Shown: positions 1 to 6,408, counted from the stretch's first letter. The stretch: 7,533 nucleotides of DNA from Dehalococcoidia bacterium UBA1151 (GCA_002311865.1 DBZV01000189.1:397-7929), one strand, 5' to 3'. The notes: generated from the sequence alone by a model not told the origin. Translations and numbers: made by a program.

Positions 1-47
1 GTTCCAGGACTCTCATAGGGAGTGGTACCACTATTTGGGGCAGGTCA

Positions 48-69
48 CTTCGGCAGGCTCAGGAGAACC
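48..69. repeat. Probable decayed copy of a widespread intergenic repeat
   Basis: The stretch reads cttcggcaggctcaggagaac, close to the cttcgacaggctcagg-type hairpin motif that recurs between genes in many bacterial genomes, as I remember it. In intact copies the flanks pair into a stem. Here the reverse complement begins ggttctcct and ends aagtgacc, so only the outermost ggt/acc bases still pair and the stem looks eroded. The element lies just upstream of the 42-bp tandem array, so the non-coding patch after pntB seems to be a mosaic of two repeat types. Family membership rests on memory of the motif, not on a search. Confidence 0.4.
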
Positions 70-70
70 A

Positions 71-171
71 ATGTGCCGCTACGTGGGGACGGGCGCACGC
101 CATGCGCCGCTATGGTGGGACGGGCGAAGGACGGGCGCATGCCATGCGCCACTACGGTGGGACGGGCGAGC
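71..171. repeat. 42-bp tandem repeat array (two full units plus a partial one)
   Basis: Bases 88-129 and 130-171 are head-to-tail copies of a 42-bp unit, identical at 37 of 42 positions with no gaps. Bases 71-87 match the second part of the unit more loosely, giving a third, partial copy. Each unit opens with gacgggcgc, has an inverted repeat around catgcgcc and closes with gtgggacgggcga; the gacgggcg word recurs at 88, 119, 130 and 161. The array ends two bases before the pntB stop codon on the opposite strand, so it lies in the pntB 3' untranslated region. There is no CRISPR-like spacing and no associated transposase. It resembles short mobile hairpin repeats common in Chloroflexota and Cyanobacteria intergenic DNA (inference). 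Confidence 0.85.
134..150. repeat. Perfect inverted repeat (hairpin) inside the tandem array
   Basis: The 17 bases ggcgcatgccatgcgcc are a perfect 8-bp inverted repeat around a single c. As RNA they could form a 7-bp GC-rich stem with a 3-base loop on either strand. The same place in the previous unit (92-108) has one mismatch. On the minus strand it starts 24 bases after the pntB stop codon. No run of U follows the stem, so it is not a classical intrinsic terminator, but it could stabilise the 3' end of the pnt transcript or impede readthrough. Confidence 0.6.
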
Positions 172-173
172 CG

Positions 174-1595
174 CTAATCCAGCTGTCGGAGCTCTCCGAC
201 GAGGTCTTGGACTGACTTCTTGGCGTCGCCGAAGTACATTGAGGTGTTGTCCAGATAGAACAGATCGTTATCGATTCCCGAGAAGCCGACCGCCATGGAG
301 CGCTTTAGTACGACTACCTGTCTTGCGCTGTCCACGTTCAGGATTGGCATGCCGTAGATGGGGCTCTCCGGGTCGGTTCGCGCTGCCGGGTTTATCACAT
401 CGTTTGCACCGATCACGACCGCCACGTCCGTTCGCTCAAACTCCGGGTTGCTCTGATCGAGGTCCATTAGCTGGTCGTAGGGCACGTCGGCCTCGGCAAG
501 CAGCACGTTCATGTGGCCCGGCATGCGCCCTGCCACCGGGTGGATGGCGTACTTGACCGATATGCCGCGCTCCTGCAGCAGCCCCGCTAGCTCCTTCACG
601 GCGTGCTGTGCCTGCGCCACCGCAAGCCCGTAGCCCGGTACAAATATGACCGACTGCGAATAGCCAAGAATCATCGCCGTATCTTCGGCAGTAACCGAGC
701 GATAGGGCCGCTCGCCAGCCGCGGGCCCGCCAGTTGAACTTGATCCCTCGGCGCCAAACCCGCCGAGCATCACGTTGGAGAGCGAGCGGTTCATCGCCTT
801 CGTCATGATGCGAGTGAGAATGAGCCCCGAAGCTCCAACCACCGCGCCGGCCACGATGAGAATGGTGTTTTCCAGCACGAATCCCGTAGCCGCCGCCGCA
901 ATGCCGGAGTAGGAGTTCAGGAGGCTGATGACCACTGGCATATCGGCCCCACCAATTGGCATGACCAGGAGTATCCCGAACAGGGCGGCAAGGATGCCAA
1001 CCAGCGCGTACAGCTCAGGATTGTTCGGCTCGAATACCAGGTACACAGAAATTGCGACGATCGCGATCCCAAGCAGCGCGTTGATGATATTCCTGGCCGG
1101 CATCAGAACCGGTCGCGTGGTGACCAGGCCCTGAAGTTTTCCGAAGGCGATTAAGCTCCCGGTGAGGGTCAGTGCCCCAAGCACCGTGCTGAATATAGCG
1201 ATCGCCGCAACGTCTTTCGGCACACTGGCAAGCTCGCCCACAGAAACGAGATCGTTGATCCGAATGAACTCCGCCGCCGCTACGAGCGCCGAACCGCCGC
1301 CGCCGAAGCCGTTGAATATGGCGACCATCTGTGGCATCGCCGTCATCTGGACGGTGCGCGCAAGAACTATCCCGATCACCGAACCGATCGCCACCCCCAG
1401 GATGATCCACTCGAATTCGATGATCTCTTTGCTGATCAGCGTTGCGCTAATAGCGATCAACATTGCGAGGGCCGACAGGGCGTTACCCTTCCGCGCCGTG
1501 CGCGGCGAGCCCAGGAACTTGATGCCGAGAATGAACAGGACCGCGGCCACAATGTAGAAGCCGTTGATTACATTGATCGTTACCTGTTCGCTCAC
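174..1595 (-). CDS. pntB: NAD(P) transhydrogenase subunit beta (PntB)
   Basis: This is the beta subunit of the proton-translocating transhydrogenase: it holds most of the membrane proton path (domain II) and the NADP(H)-binding domain III. At 473 residues it is close to the usual ~460-480. About nine membrane helices can be read between residues 12 and 262, including conserved MPQMVAIFNGFGGG (87-100) and GGADMPVVISLLNSYSG (215-231), with N227 in the key LNSYSG motif. Domain III spans about 300-473, with the NADP motif GYGLAV (321-326), HPVAGRMPGHMNVLLAEA (352-369), GAND with D399, and KRSM (431-434). The start is GTG; it overlaps the pntAB stop as GTGA, which implies translational coupling. 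It is the last gene of the operon. The position of the E. coli proton-path His91 is Asn95 here, and there is no histidine before residue 331. The annotation is secure. Confidence 0.97.
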   Translation of the reverse strand: MSEQVTINVINGFYIVAAVLFILGIKFLGSPRTARKGNALSALAMLIAISATLISKEIIEFEWIILGVAIGSVIGIVLARTVQMTAMPQMVAIFNGFGGGGSALVAAAEFIRINDLVSVGELASVPKDVAAIAIFSTVLGALTLTGSLIAFGKLQGLVTTRPVLMPARNIINALLGIAIVAISVYLVFEPNNPELYALVGILAALFGILLVMPIGGADMPVVISLLNSYSGIAAAATGFVLENTILIVAGAVVGASGLILTRIMTKAMNRSLSNVMLGGFGAEGSSSTGGPAAGERPYRSVTAEDTAMILGYSQSVIFVPGYGLAVAQAQHAVKELAGLLQERGISVKYAIHPVAGRMPGHMNVLLAEADVPYDQLMDLDQSNPEFERTDVAVVIGANDVINPAARTDPESPIYGMPILNVDSARQVVVLKRSMAVGFSGIDNDLFYLDNTSMYFGDAKKSVQDLVGELRQLD

Positions 1596-1915
1596 TTTGG
1601 CGATTCCGAATCAGGCTTTTTGCTGCCCGGACGCTCGCGCGGACGGAACATGCGGAGCATGCGGTCGGTGACCAGAAATCCACCAACCACGTTGACCGTG
1701 GCTAGCGCAACGGCAATGACGCCCAGCACAATGCTGAGGCTGGAATGACCCTGCCCAGCAATAACAATCGCACCGATAACGATGATCCCCGAGATCGCAT
1801 TGGATCCAGACATCAGCGGCGTGTGGAGCGTTGGCGGGACTTTCGTGATCAATTCATAGCCAACGAATATTGCGATAACGAAGATCAGTACAGAGATCAG
1901 AAGCGGATCAGCCAC
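1592..1915 (-). CDS. pntAB: NAD(P) transhydrogenase subunit alpha 2, membrane part (PntAB)
   Basis: This small membrane protein is the C-terminal part of the alpha subunit as a separate gene, as in Rhodospirillum and mycobacteria. It completes the proton-conducting domain II together with PntB. I chose the GTG at 1915, giving 107 residues, because an AAGGGA ribosome-binding site lies 6 bases upstream and the GTGGCTGA overlap with the pntAA stop is tight. A TTG at 1930 would add five residues but has no such site. Three membrane helices are visible at about 4-22, 38-55 and 59-82. Family hallmarks are KVPPTLHTPLMSGSNAISG (25-43) and VNVVGGFLVTDRML (74-87). The charged tail from residue 91 (RPRERPGSKKPDSESPK) is probably cytoplasmic. 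The only two histidines are H31 and H57. Confidence 0.95.
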   Translation of the reverse strand: MADPLLISVLIFVIAIFVGYELITKVPPTLHTPLMSGSNAISGIIVIGAIVIAGQGHSSLSIVLGVIAVALATVNVVGGFLVTDRMLRMFRPRERPGSKKPDSESPK

Positions 1916-3050
1916 TTGTAGTCCCTTCAACTGGTATCAGTGAGTCCTGATCGTCCAGCACAACTCGGCCGTCGTGCGTCACGCAGGATTTTCGGACCAC
2001 CTCGTCGCTGAAATCGAGCGTCAGTCCGTCATCGCCAATGATCAACTCGAATAGTGCGGCGAGATTGCGCGAATACATCTGGCTGGCGTGATACGGCATG
2101 GACGACGGCACATTGCGCGGCCCAATAATCAGCACACCGTTATGGTTGACCGTCTCGCCAACCTTCGTGAGTGCGCAGTTGCCACCGGACTCGGCCGCGA
2201 GATCGACAATCACACTCCCGGGGCGCATGCCGTCGACGGCAGCTTCGGTGAGCAGCAGTGGCGCTGGTCGATTCGGTATCTGGGCAGTCGTGATCACCGC
2301 ATCGGAAGTCGCCGCGTGCTCGGCTATGAGCTGACGCTGGCGCTCCTGATCATCTTCGGTAAGTTCGCGTGCGTAACCACCCACCTCCTGCGCATCGCCG
2401 GAGTCCGACTCCACGAACTTCGCACCAAGCGACTCCACCTGCTCCTTGACCACCGAACGCACGTCGAATGCCTCGACTACCGCGCCCAGCCTGCGAGCGG
2501 TTGCAATCGCCTGCAGGCCCGCCACCCCAGCGCCAAGAATCAACACGTGAGCCGGCGGAATCGTACCTGCTGCCGTCATCATCATCGGCAAGAACTTGCC
2601 CATCGTGTCGGCCGCCATCAGCACTGCCTTGTAGCCTGCCAGCGAGGCCTGCGACGAGAGAACATCCGCCCGCTGAGCACGCGCGATGCGAGGTATCAGC
2701 TCCATCGAGAACGTCGTAACGCCCTGGTTCGCCAGCGATTCAAGCAGATCTGGATTAGCTCGTGCCTGGAACATCCCAACAACCACTGCGCCGGGTTTCA
2801 GCGCCGCTATTGTGTCCGCTATCGGCGCACCAATTAGCGGAAGCACCTCGGCGTCATTCAAGGCCGCGGCAGCGTCTGGAACACTATCCGCGCCAACATC
2901 GCCATAGGAATCGTCGGTGAATCTAGCAGGTGTGCCAGCGCCTGATTGTACCGAGATGCTGTGATTGCGGGCAAGTCGCCCGACCGTCTCTGGGATGAGT
3001 GCCACCCGGGACTCATCGTCCGCGGCTTCCTTGAGCAGTGCAAATTTCAT
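1908..3050 (-). CDS. pntAA: NAD(P) transhydrogenase subunit alpha 1, NAD-binding (PntAA)
   Basis: This is the soluble NAD(H)-binding domain I of transhydrogenase, which passes hydride to NADP+ bound on PntB. At 380 residues it matches the split-type alpha 1 subunit. It has the alanine dehydrogenase/PNT N-terminal domain (1 to ~135, starting MKFALLKEAADDESRVALIP). The RQD loop is intact: PRIARAQRADVLSSQ, with R121, Q126, D129 and S132. The NAD-binding fold carries GAGVAG (173-178), with D196 of EAFDVR expected to bind the adenosine ribose. GSVIVDLAAESGGNC (278-292) and GPRNVPSSMPYHASQMYSRN (310-329) fit transhydrogenase rather than alanine dehydrogenase, as do the two downstream genes. The ATG has no clear Shine-Dalgarno; a possible -10 box at 3060-3065 would give a nearly leaderless mRNA. 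It is the first gene of the operon. Confidence 0.96.
   Translation of the reverse strand: MKFALLKEAADDESRVALIPETVGRLARNHSISVQSGAGTPARFTDDSYGDVGADSVPDAAAALNDAEVLPLIGAPIADTIAALKPGAVVVGMFQARANPDLLESLANQGVTTFSMELIPRIARAQRADVLSSQASLAGYKAVLMAADTMGKFLPMMMTAAGTIPPAHVLILGAGVAGLQAIATARRLGAVVEAFDVRSVVKEQVESLGAKFVESDSGDAQEVGGYARELTEDDQERQRQLIAEHAATSDAVITTAQIPNRPAPLLLTEAAVDGMRPGSVIVDLAAESGGNCALTKVGETVNHNGVLIIGPRNVPSSMPYHASQMYSRNLAALFELIIGDDGLTLDFSDEVVRKSCVTHDGRVVLDDQDSLIPVEGTTSG
1922..1927 (-). promoter_or_regulatory. Ribosome-binding site deciding the pntAB start
   Basis: On the minus strand the bases read AAGGGA, 6 bases before a GTG at 1915. The alternative TTG at 1930 lies upstream of this site and has no purine-rich sequence at the right distance. 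The site is inside the last codons of pntAA, so pntAB is probably translated by coupled reinitiation. Confidence 0.6.
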
Positions 3051-3187
3051 AGAGCATTAATCATATGCGTCCCGGCTGGATAGAACGTCACGAAATGGGT
3101 AGTGTAATCGGGAAAACGTGGGATCGCCGCGATAACCTCACCGCAACAACCACTTAGACAACAGAAAACAACGAGAAAACCGAGCAC
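3051..3187. promoter_or_regulatory. Divergent promoter region between pntAA and the enolase-family gene
   Basis: This 137-base spacer separates two divergent genes, so it must hold the promoters for both units. On the minus strand TATGAT at 3065-3060 is one base from a consensus -10 box; no convincing -35 lies 16-18 bases upstream. If used, transcription would start only a few bases before the pntAA ATG, matching its lack of a Shine-Dalgarno. On the plus strand GATAAC at 3131-3136 is a weak -10 candidate. Bases 3141-3180 hold 21 A and only 2 T and contain repeated acaac words, so the leader of the enolase-family mRNA is probably unstructured. I see no operator palindrome or riboswitch. Confidence 0.4.
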
Positions 3188-4348
3188 ATGAAGATAGTCA
3201 AAATCGACGCTTACGCAATAAAAGTTGGTGAACGAACGAACGAAAAGGCGTCAACCCGAGAGGGAATCGATGAGTACGGGGACTACTTCATAGATCGGGA
3301 CGCATGGACGTCCATCTACTCCCGCCACCATGAGACCGCGCTCGTCCGCCTGGAGACCGACAACGGAATCGTGGGTTGGGGTGAGGCGCAGGCACCGGTG
3401 TCAGGCAGGGCTGTCAGGGCGATTATCGAAGATCTCTGCGCGCCAGTTCTGATGGGGAGCGACCCGTTCGACGTGGAGTACCTCTGGTACCGGATGTACA
3501 GCTCAATGCGAGAGCGCGGCCATATCACGGGCTTCTTTGTTGATGCCATCGGCGGCGTCGATCTTGCGCTCTACGACCTGCTGGGCAAGGCGCTCGATAA
3601 GCCAGCGCATCGCTTGCTTGGCGGCAGATTCCGAGACAGCGTGAAGGTCTACGTCGGCATGGGCGGCACCGACCCCGACAAGGTCGCCGAGACTGCGGTC
3701 GAGCATGTTGGCTACGGCTACAAGGCGATCAAACTCCACCTGAGATCACCCAACCCTGAACTCATCGAGATCGTGCGAGCCGTACGCAGTGCCGTCGGCG
3801 AGCAGATCGAGTTGCGAGTGGACATCCACACCACGCGAGATGTCTCCGGCGCGATCAAGCTCGGCCGCGGTCTTGAGGCTCTCAACGTGCGATGGCTTGA
3901 GAGCCCAACCGCGCCGGAAGACGCGCGCGGCCAGGCCGAGATCGCCAGAGCGCTCGATATGGAGGTGGCCACCGGAGAGTGGCTGCGGACGGTCTGGGAG
4001 TGGCGGCAGTGGGTCGACTATCGCGGCTTCGATACGGCGATGCCCGATATCGCGCGCACCGGCCTCACGGAGGGCAAGCGCATCGCCGCGCTGTGCGACA
4101 GCTACAACCTGCCAATCGCGCCACACGTGGGTGGTGGCGGGATCCTGTCCGTCGCGGCCTCGGTCCAGTACTCGCTCGCCATCCCTAACTTCCAGATTCT
4201 TGAGCACTCACACCACGCCCACAAGACCAAGGGCCTCATCGCCGTGAGCTACCCGGAGCCGGTCGACGGTGCCTTCCCCGCAACGGACGTCCCCGGCCTG
4301 GGCGTCGAGATCGACGAAGAGGCCGTCGAAAAGTATTCGGTGGAATAG
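3188..4348 (+). CDS. Mandelate racemase/muconate lactonizing enzyme family protein (probable acid-sugar or hydroxy-acid dehydratase)
   Basis: This is an enolase-superfamily enzyme: these abstract the proton alpha to a carboxylate with Mg2+ and then dehydrate, racemise or cycloisomerise the substrate. Its 386 residues form an N-terminal lid (1 to ~125, with HETALVRLETDNGIVGWGEA at 48-67) and a TIM barrel. Expected metal ligands are D212 (VDIH), E238 (WLESP) and E264 (ATGE); D287 (MPDI) and H313 (APH) make the Asp-His dyad, and E339 (ILEH) fits the last acidic residue. The second-strand motif is K182-L-H184, not the usual K-x-K. With H214 after D212 this recalls galactonate-dehydratase-type enzymes, which have K-x-N and D-x-H. 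The ATG has no strong Shine-Dalgarno. An MFS transporter gene follows after 6 bases, which suggests uptake and breakdown of a carboxylate. Family is secure; substrate is unknown. Confidence 0.92.
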   Translation: MKIVKIDAYAIKVGERTNEKASTREGIDEYGDYFIDRDAWTSIYSRHHETALVRLETDNGIVGWGEAQAPVSGRAVRAIIEDLCAPVLMGSDPFDVEYLWYRMYSSMRERGHITGFFVDAIGGVDLALYDLLGKALDKPAHRLLGGRFRDSVKVYVGMGGTDPDKVAETAVEHVGYGYKAIKLHLRSPNPELIEIVRAVRSAVGEQIELRVDIHTTRDVSGAIKLGRGLEALNVRWLESPTAPEDARGQAEIARALDMEVATGEWLRTVWEWRQWVDYRGFDTAMPDIARTGLTEGKRIAALCDSYNLPIAPHVGGGGILSVAASVQYSLAIPNFQILEHSHHAHKTKGLIAVSYPEPVDGAFPATDVPGLGVEIDEEAVEKYSVE

Positions 4349-4354
4349 TCAAAC

Positions 4355-5617
4355 TTGCCTAGCTTCGGGCCGACAGCGCTCGCCGATTCCATCAGGCAGA
4401 CGGAGTGGCTGAAACGGGATGCCGCGCTCATCATCGCGGCCCGTTCGCTGCGTGCCGCCGGCATGGGAATTTTGATCATCCTGATCGCGCCATATCTCGA
4501 CCTGATCGGCATGAGCGCGCCTCAAATCGGCCTCGTCTTCACCATCAGCCTTATCGGCTCAATGGCGCTGTCAGTTCCCGCAACTTTTGTTGGCGATCTG
4601 ATCGGCCGGCGCAGGCTATTCGTTGTCATGAGTCTACTGGTATCCGTGGCGTCGATTGCGCTGGCGGTCACTGACTCGTTCGTATGGCTGGCTGCCGGGT
4701 CGTTTTTTGGAGCATACGCCGCCACCGGCATGAACCATGGCCCGCTGCTGCAATTGGAACAGGCGTCGATGGCCGAAGTCTCTGGCGACAAGGACCGTAC
4801 CGCGGCGTTCGCCTGGCTGGGCATCGTGTCATCGGCCGCGCGTGGCGTGGGCAATATCGCAGGCGCTCTGCCCGCGCTAGTCGTTATCGTGCTGGGAGCC
4901 GATGATCCAGACTCCTACAAGATCACCTTCGGGCTATACGCACTGCTCAACTTCGGGGCTACCGGGCTCTACCTCTTTTTGACACCCGCGATAGAACTCG
5001 CCCGCGGAGACGAGCGCCCGAAGGCCATCAACCCGCTCAAAGTCAAATCCCGGAACCGCATCGTAGGACTCTCACTGCTCTTCGGCGTCGATTCGTTCGC
5101 CGGCGGGATGATCGCCGACACGTTCGTATCGCTGTGGCTGGTGAAGCACTTCGGCATGGGCGTTGAAGTCATCGGCGCAGTCTTCGTGGCGGTTCAGATC
5201 CTGAACTCGTACTCACTGTGGGTCGCGGCCCGATTAGCTGCGCGCTGGGGTTTGCTCAACACGATGGTGTGGACACAAACCATCGCAAACCTGCTCATCC
5301 TGGCGTTCGTCTTCTCACCGTGGGCGTGGCTGGCGATCATCTTCTGGCTCATGCGCGGATTCTGGAACGAAATGGATGTCCCTACGCGTCAGTCGTACTC
5401 GATGGCCGTAGTGCCATCCGAAGATCGGATGCCTATGGCGGGCGCTGCAAACTTCGGCAGGGCGGCGATGCGCGTGCCCAGCCCCGCGATAACCGGCGCG
5501 CTCTGGGCCGCGTCCATCACCGCCACACCATTCGTGATCGCGGTAGTGGTCAAGCTCGCCTACAACGTAGCCCTTTGGCGCACCTTCAAATCCATCGTCC
5601 CGCCAGAAGAGCGGTAG
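4355..5617 (+). CDS. MFS transporter
   Basis: This is a major facilitator superfamily permease in the inner membrane, 420 residues long, with about twelve hydrophobic helices between residues 22 and 408. The loop between helices 2 and 3 has the motif-A form GDLIGRRR (80-87). A loop at about 212-236, rich in charged residues, separates the two halves. Near helix 10, MDVPTRQSYSMAVVPSEDR (340-358) resembles a conserved segment of drug- and metabolite-type MFS proteins. The start is a TTG six bases after the stop of the enolase-family gene and in the same frame. The first ATG, at codon 37, would remove most of helix 1, so TTG is preferred. A weak ggtgga lies about 10 bases upstream. By context it imports the substrate, or exports a product, of its partner enzyme. 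It ends directly against the convergent gene. Confidence 0.9.
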   Translation: MPSFGPTALADSIRQTEWLKRDAALIIAARSLRAAGMGILIILIAPYLDLIGMSAPQIGLVFTISLIGSMALSVPATFVGDLIGRRRLFVVMSLLVSVASIALAVTDSFVWLAAGSFFGAYAATGMNHGPLLQLEQASMAEVSGDKDRTAAFAWLGIVSSAARGVGNIAGALPALVVIVLGADDPDSYKITFGLYALLNFGATGLYLFLTPAIELARGDERPKAINPLKVKSRNRIVGLSLLFGVDSFAGGMIADTFVSLWLVKHFGMGVEVIGAVFVAVQILNSYSLWVAARLAARWGLLNTMVWTQTIANLLILAFVFSPWAWLAIIFWLMRGFWNEMDVPTRQSYSMAVVPSEDRMPMAGAANFGRAAMRVPSPAITGALWAASITATPFVIAVVVKLAYNVALWRTFKSIVPPEER

Positions 5618-6154
5618 CTATTTCGGGTATCCCTCCGGGGGCATTCCCTGATCCGGCGTCCAGAGCTCGGTGGGATCAGGATCCCCCCGGTCGAAGCGCT
5701 TACCGTACTTCCAGGCGTCGATGCACTTGGTGATGTGGAATCCGGCCTCACCCTCGTGAAGCTCACTGATCGGGAAGCCTCCCTGGATTGGCGACGACTG
5801 GTAGGAGTCCAGAAGCATACGCACGAAGTTGGCGTCGATACCCGCCATCTCGCCCTCTTTTATCTGCACGATATTCTCGTTCGCCAGCGGAACGGCATTC
5901 TCCCTGCAGAACGTGATGATGGAGGCCCAGCGAATGTAGCAGTCGTCGGCCGCGGGCTGGTCGTATTTTTTGCGGAAAAAGCTGTGCGCCTTGAGCAGCA
6001 GATCGTCCGAGTCGAGCACATAGACATCGCCGCGAACCCTCACGGGCATCTGGTCGCCGGCGGACACCACATCCTCCGGCCTTGAATCGGTCTCATAAAG
6101 ACCGATCGCGAGTTCGCGACCATCGTCATCCCACATTTCGTACGTGTAGACCAT
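5618..6154 (-). CDS. Hypothetical acidic protein, 178 residues
   Basis: I do not recognise this family. The protein is soluble, without signal peptide or membrane helix, and acidic, with WDDDGREL at 8-15. An N-terminal part (1 to ~52) with short strands and turns, including RVRGDVYVLDSDD (39-51), is followed by a helical middle (~53-120) with the Cys-containing stretches DDCYIRW and TFCREN (C72, C83). The third cysteine is C144 in FHITKCIDAWKYGKRF. The tail ends in a proline-rich segment, TPDQGMPPEGYPK. The ATG has a TAGGG ribosome-binding site 5 bases upstream that overlaps the stop codon of the preceding gene, giving a 7-base gap and likely coupling. It is the last gene of the PAL-like unit, so a role linked to that enzyme or its substrate is possible but unproven. 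The stop is the base pair next to the MFS stop. Confidence 0.8.
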   Translation of the reverse strand: MVYTYEMWDDDGRELAIGLYETDSRPEDVVSAGDQMPVRVRGDVYVLDSDDLLLKAHSFFRKKYDQPAADDCYIRWASIITFCRENAVPLANENIVQIKEGEMAGIDANFVRMLLDSYQSSPIQGGFPISELHEGEAGFHITKCIDAWKYGKRFDRGDPDPTELWTPDQGMPPEGYPK

Positions 6155-6159
6155 CTGCG

Positions 6160-6164
6160 CCCTA
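6160..6164 (-). promoter_or_regulatory. Ribosome-binding site overlapping a stop codon
   Basis: The minus strand reads TAGGG, 5 bases before the ATG at 6154. Its TAG is also the stop codon of the 79-residue protein gene. This arrangement supports the chosen start and suggests that translation of the two genes is coupled. Confidence 0.6.
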
Positions 6165-6401
6165 AAACCGCCCGCTATCGCTGGTACCCAGATCTTCCTT
6201 CTGCCGTAGCGCGCGGACCTGGGATATCGCCGAAAGACGCTCGTGAATATCGTCGTACAGGTCGTCCGAAGGAGCCTTATCGAGGGGCATCCCTAACGCA
6301 TCTTCCATCCACGACGACAACTCATAATGAGCGTCGCGCAGTTCCGTATCGCTGAGCGAATCCAGTTCAGTATCGGTGTAACCGGGCGGGGGTGTTCTCA
6401 T
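6162..6401 (-). CDS. Hypothetical small acidic helical protein, 79 residues
   Basis: I do not recognise this family. From the ATG at 6401 it has 79 residues, 18 Asp/Glu against 8 Lys/Arg. A short proline-rich start (MRTPPPGYTDTE) leads into two probable amphipathic helices, about 17-36 (SDTELRDAHYELSSWMEDAL) and 46-70, joined by a GMPLDKAPS turn. It could be a helical hairpin that binds a partner. The ATG lies 7 bases after the stop of the PAL-like gene and the next gene follows after another 7 bases. A TTG at 6425 would add eight residues and overlap the PAL-like gene by 17 bases, without a better ribosome site, so ATG is preferred. Tight packing between two longer genes supports it being real. 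Confidence 0.7.
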   Translation of the reverse strand: MRTPPPGYTDTELDSLSDTELRDAHYELSSWMEDALGMPLDKAPSDDLYDDIHERLSAISQVRALRQKEDLGTSDSGRF

Positions 6402-6408
6402 CGGCGGA

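Noticed and set aside
21..32. Perfect 12-base palindrome agtggtaccact as an operator
   Set aside because: It is short, sits at the 3' end of an operon rather than at a promoter, and could occur by chance.
134..150. Intrinsic terminator for the pnt operon
   Set aside because: The stem is strong but no U-run follows on the minus strand, so I report it as a hairpin only.
71..171. Possible CRISPR array
   Set aside because: The repeats are directly adjacent with no unique spacers and there are only two full units.
2..556. Open frame on the plus strand running from the left edge through the repeat array and into pntB
   Set aside because: It runs antisense to the strongly conserved end of pntB, consists of Arg/Trp/Pro-rich text created by the repeats, and has no ribosome site or recognisable motif.
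2088..2837. 249-codon open frame on the plus strand inside pntAA
   Set aside because: It is entirely antisense to pntAA, is rich in His and Arg with no domain, and the opposite strand encodes a textbook protein.
1908..3050. Alanine dehydrogenase as an alternative for pntAA
   Set aside because: The RQD loop, the C-terminal NVPSSMPYHASQMYSRN region and the two downstream membrane-subunit genes fit transhydrogenase.
3746..4207. 153-codon open frame on the minus strand inside the enolase-family gene
   Set aside because: It is a shadow of the conserved active-site region on the other strand and lacks a ribosome site or partner genes.
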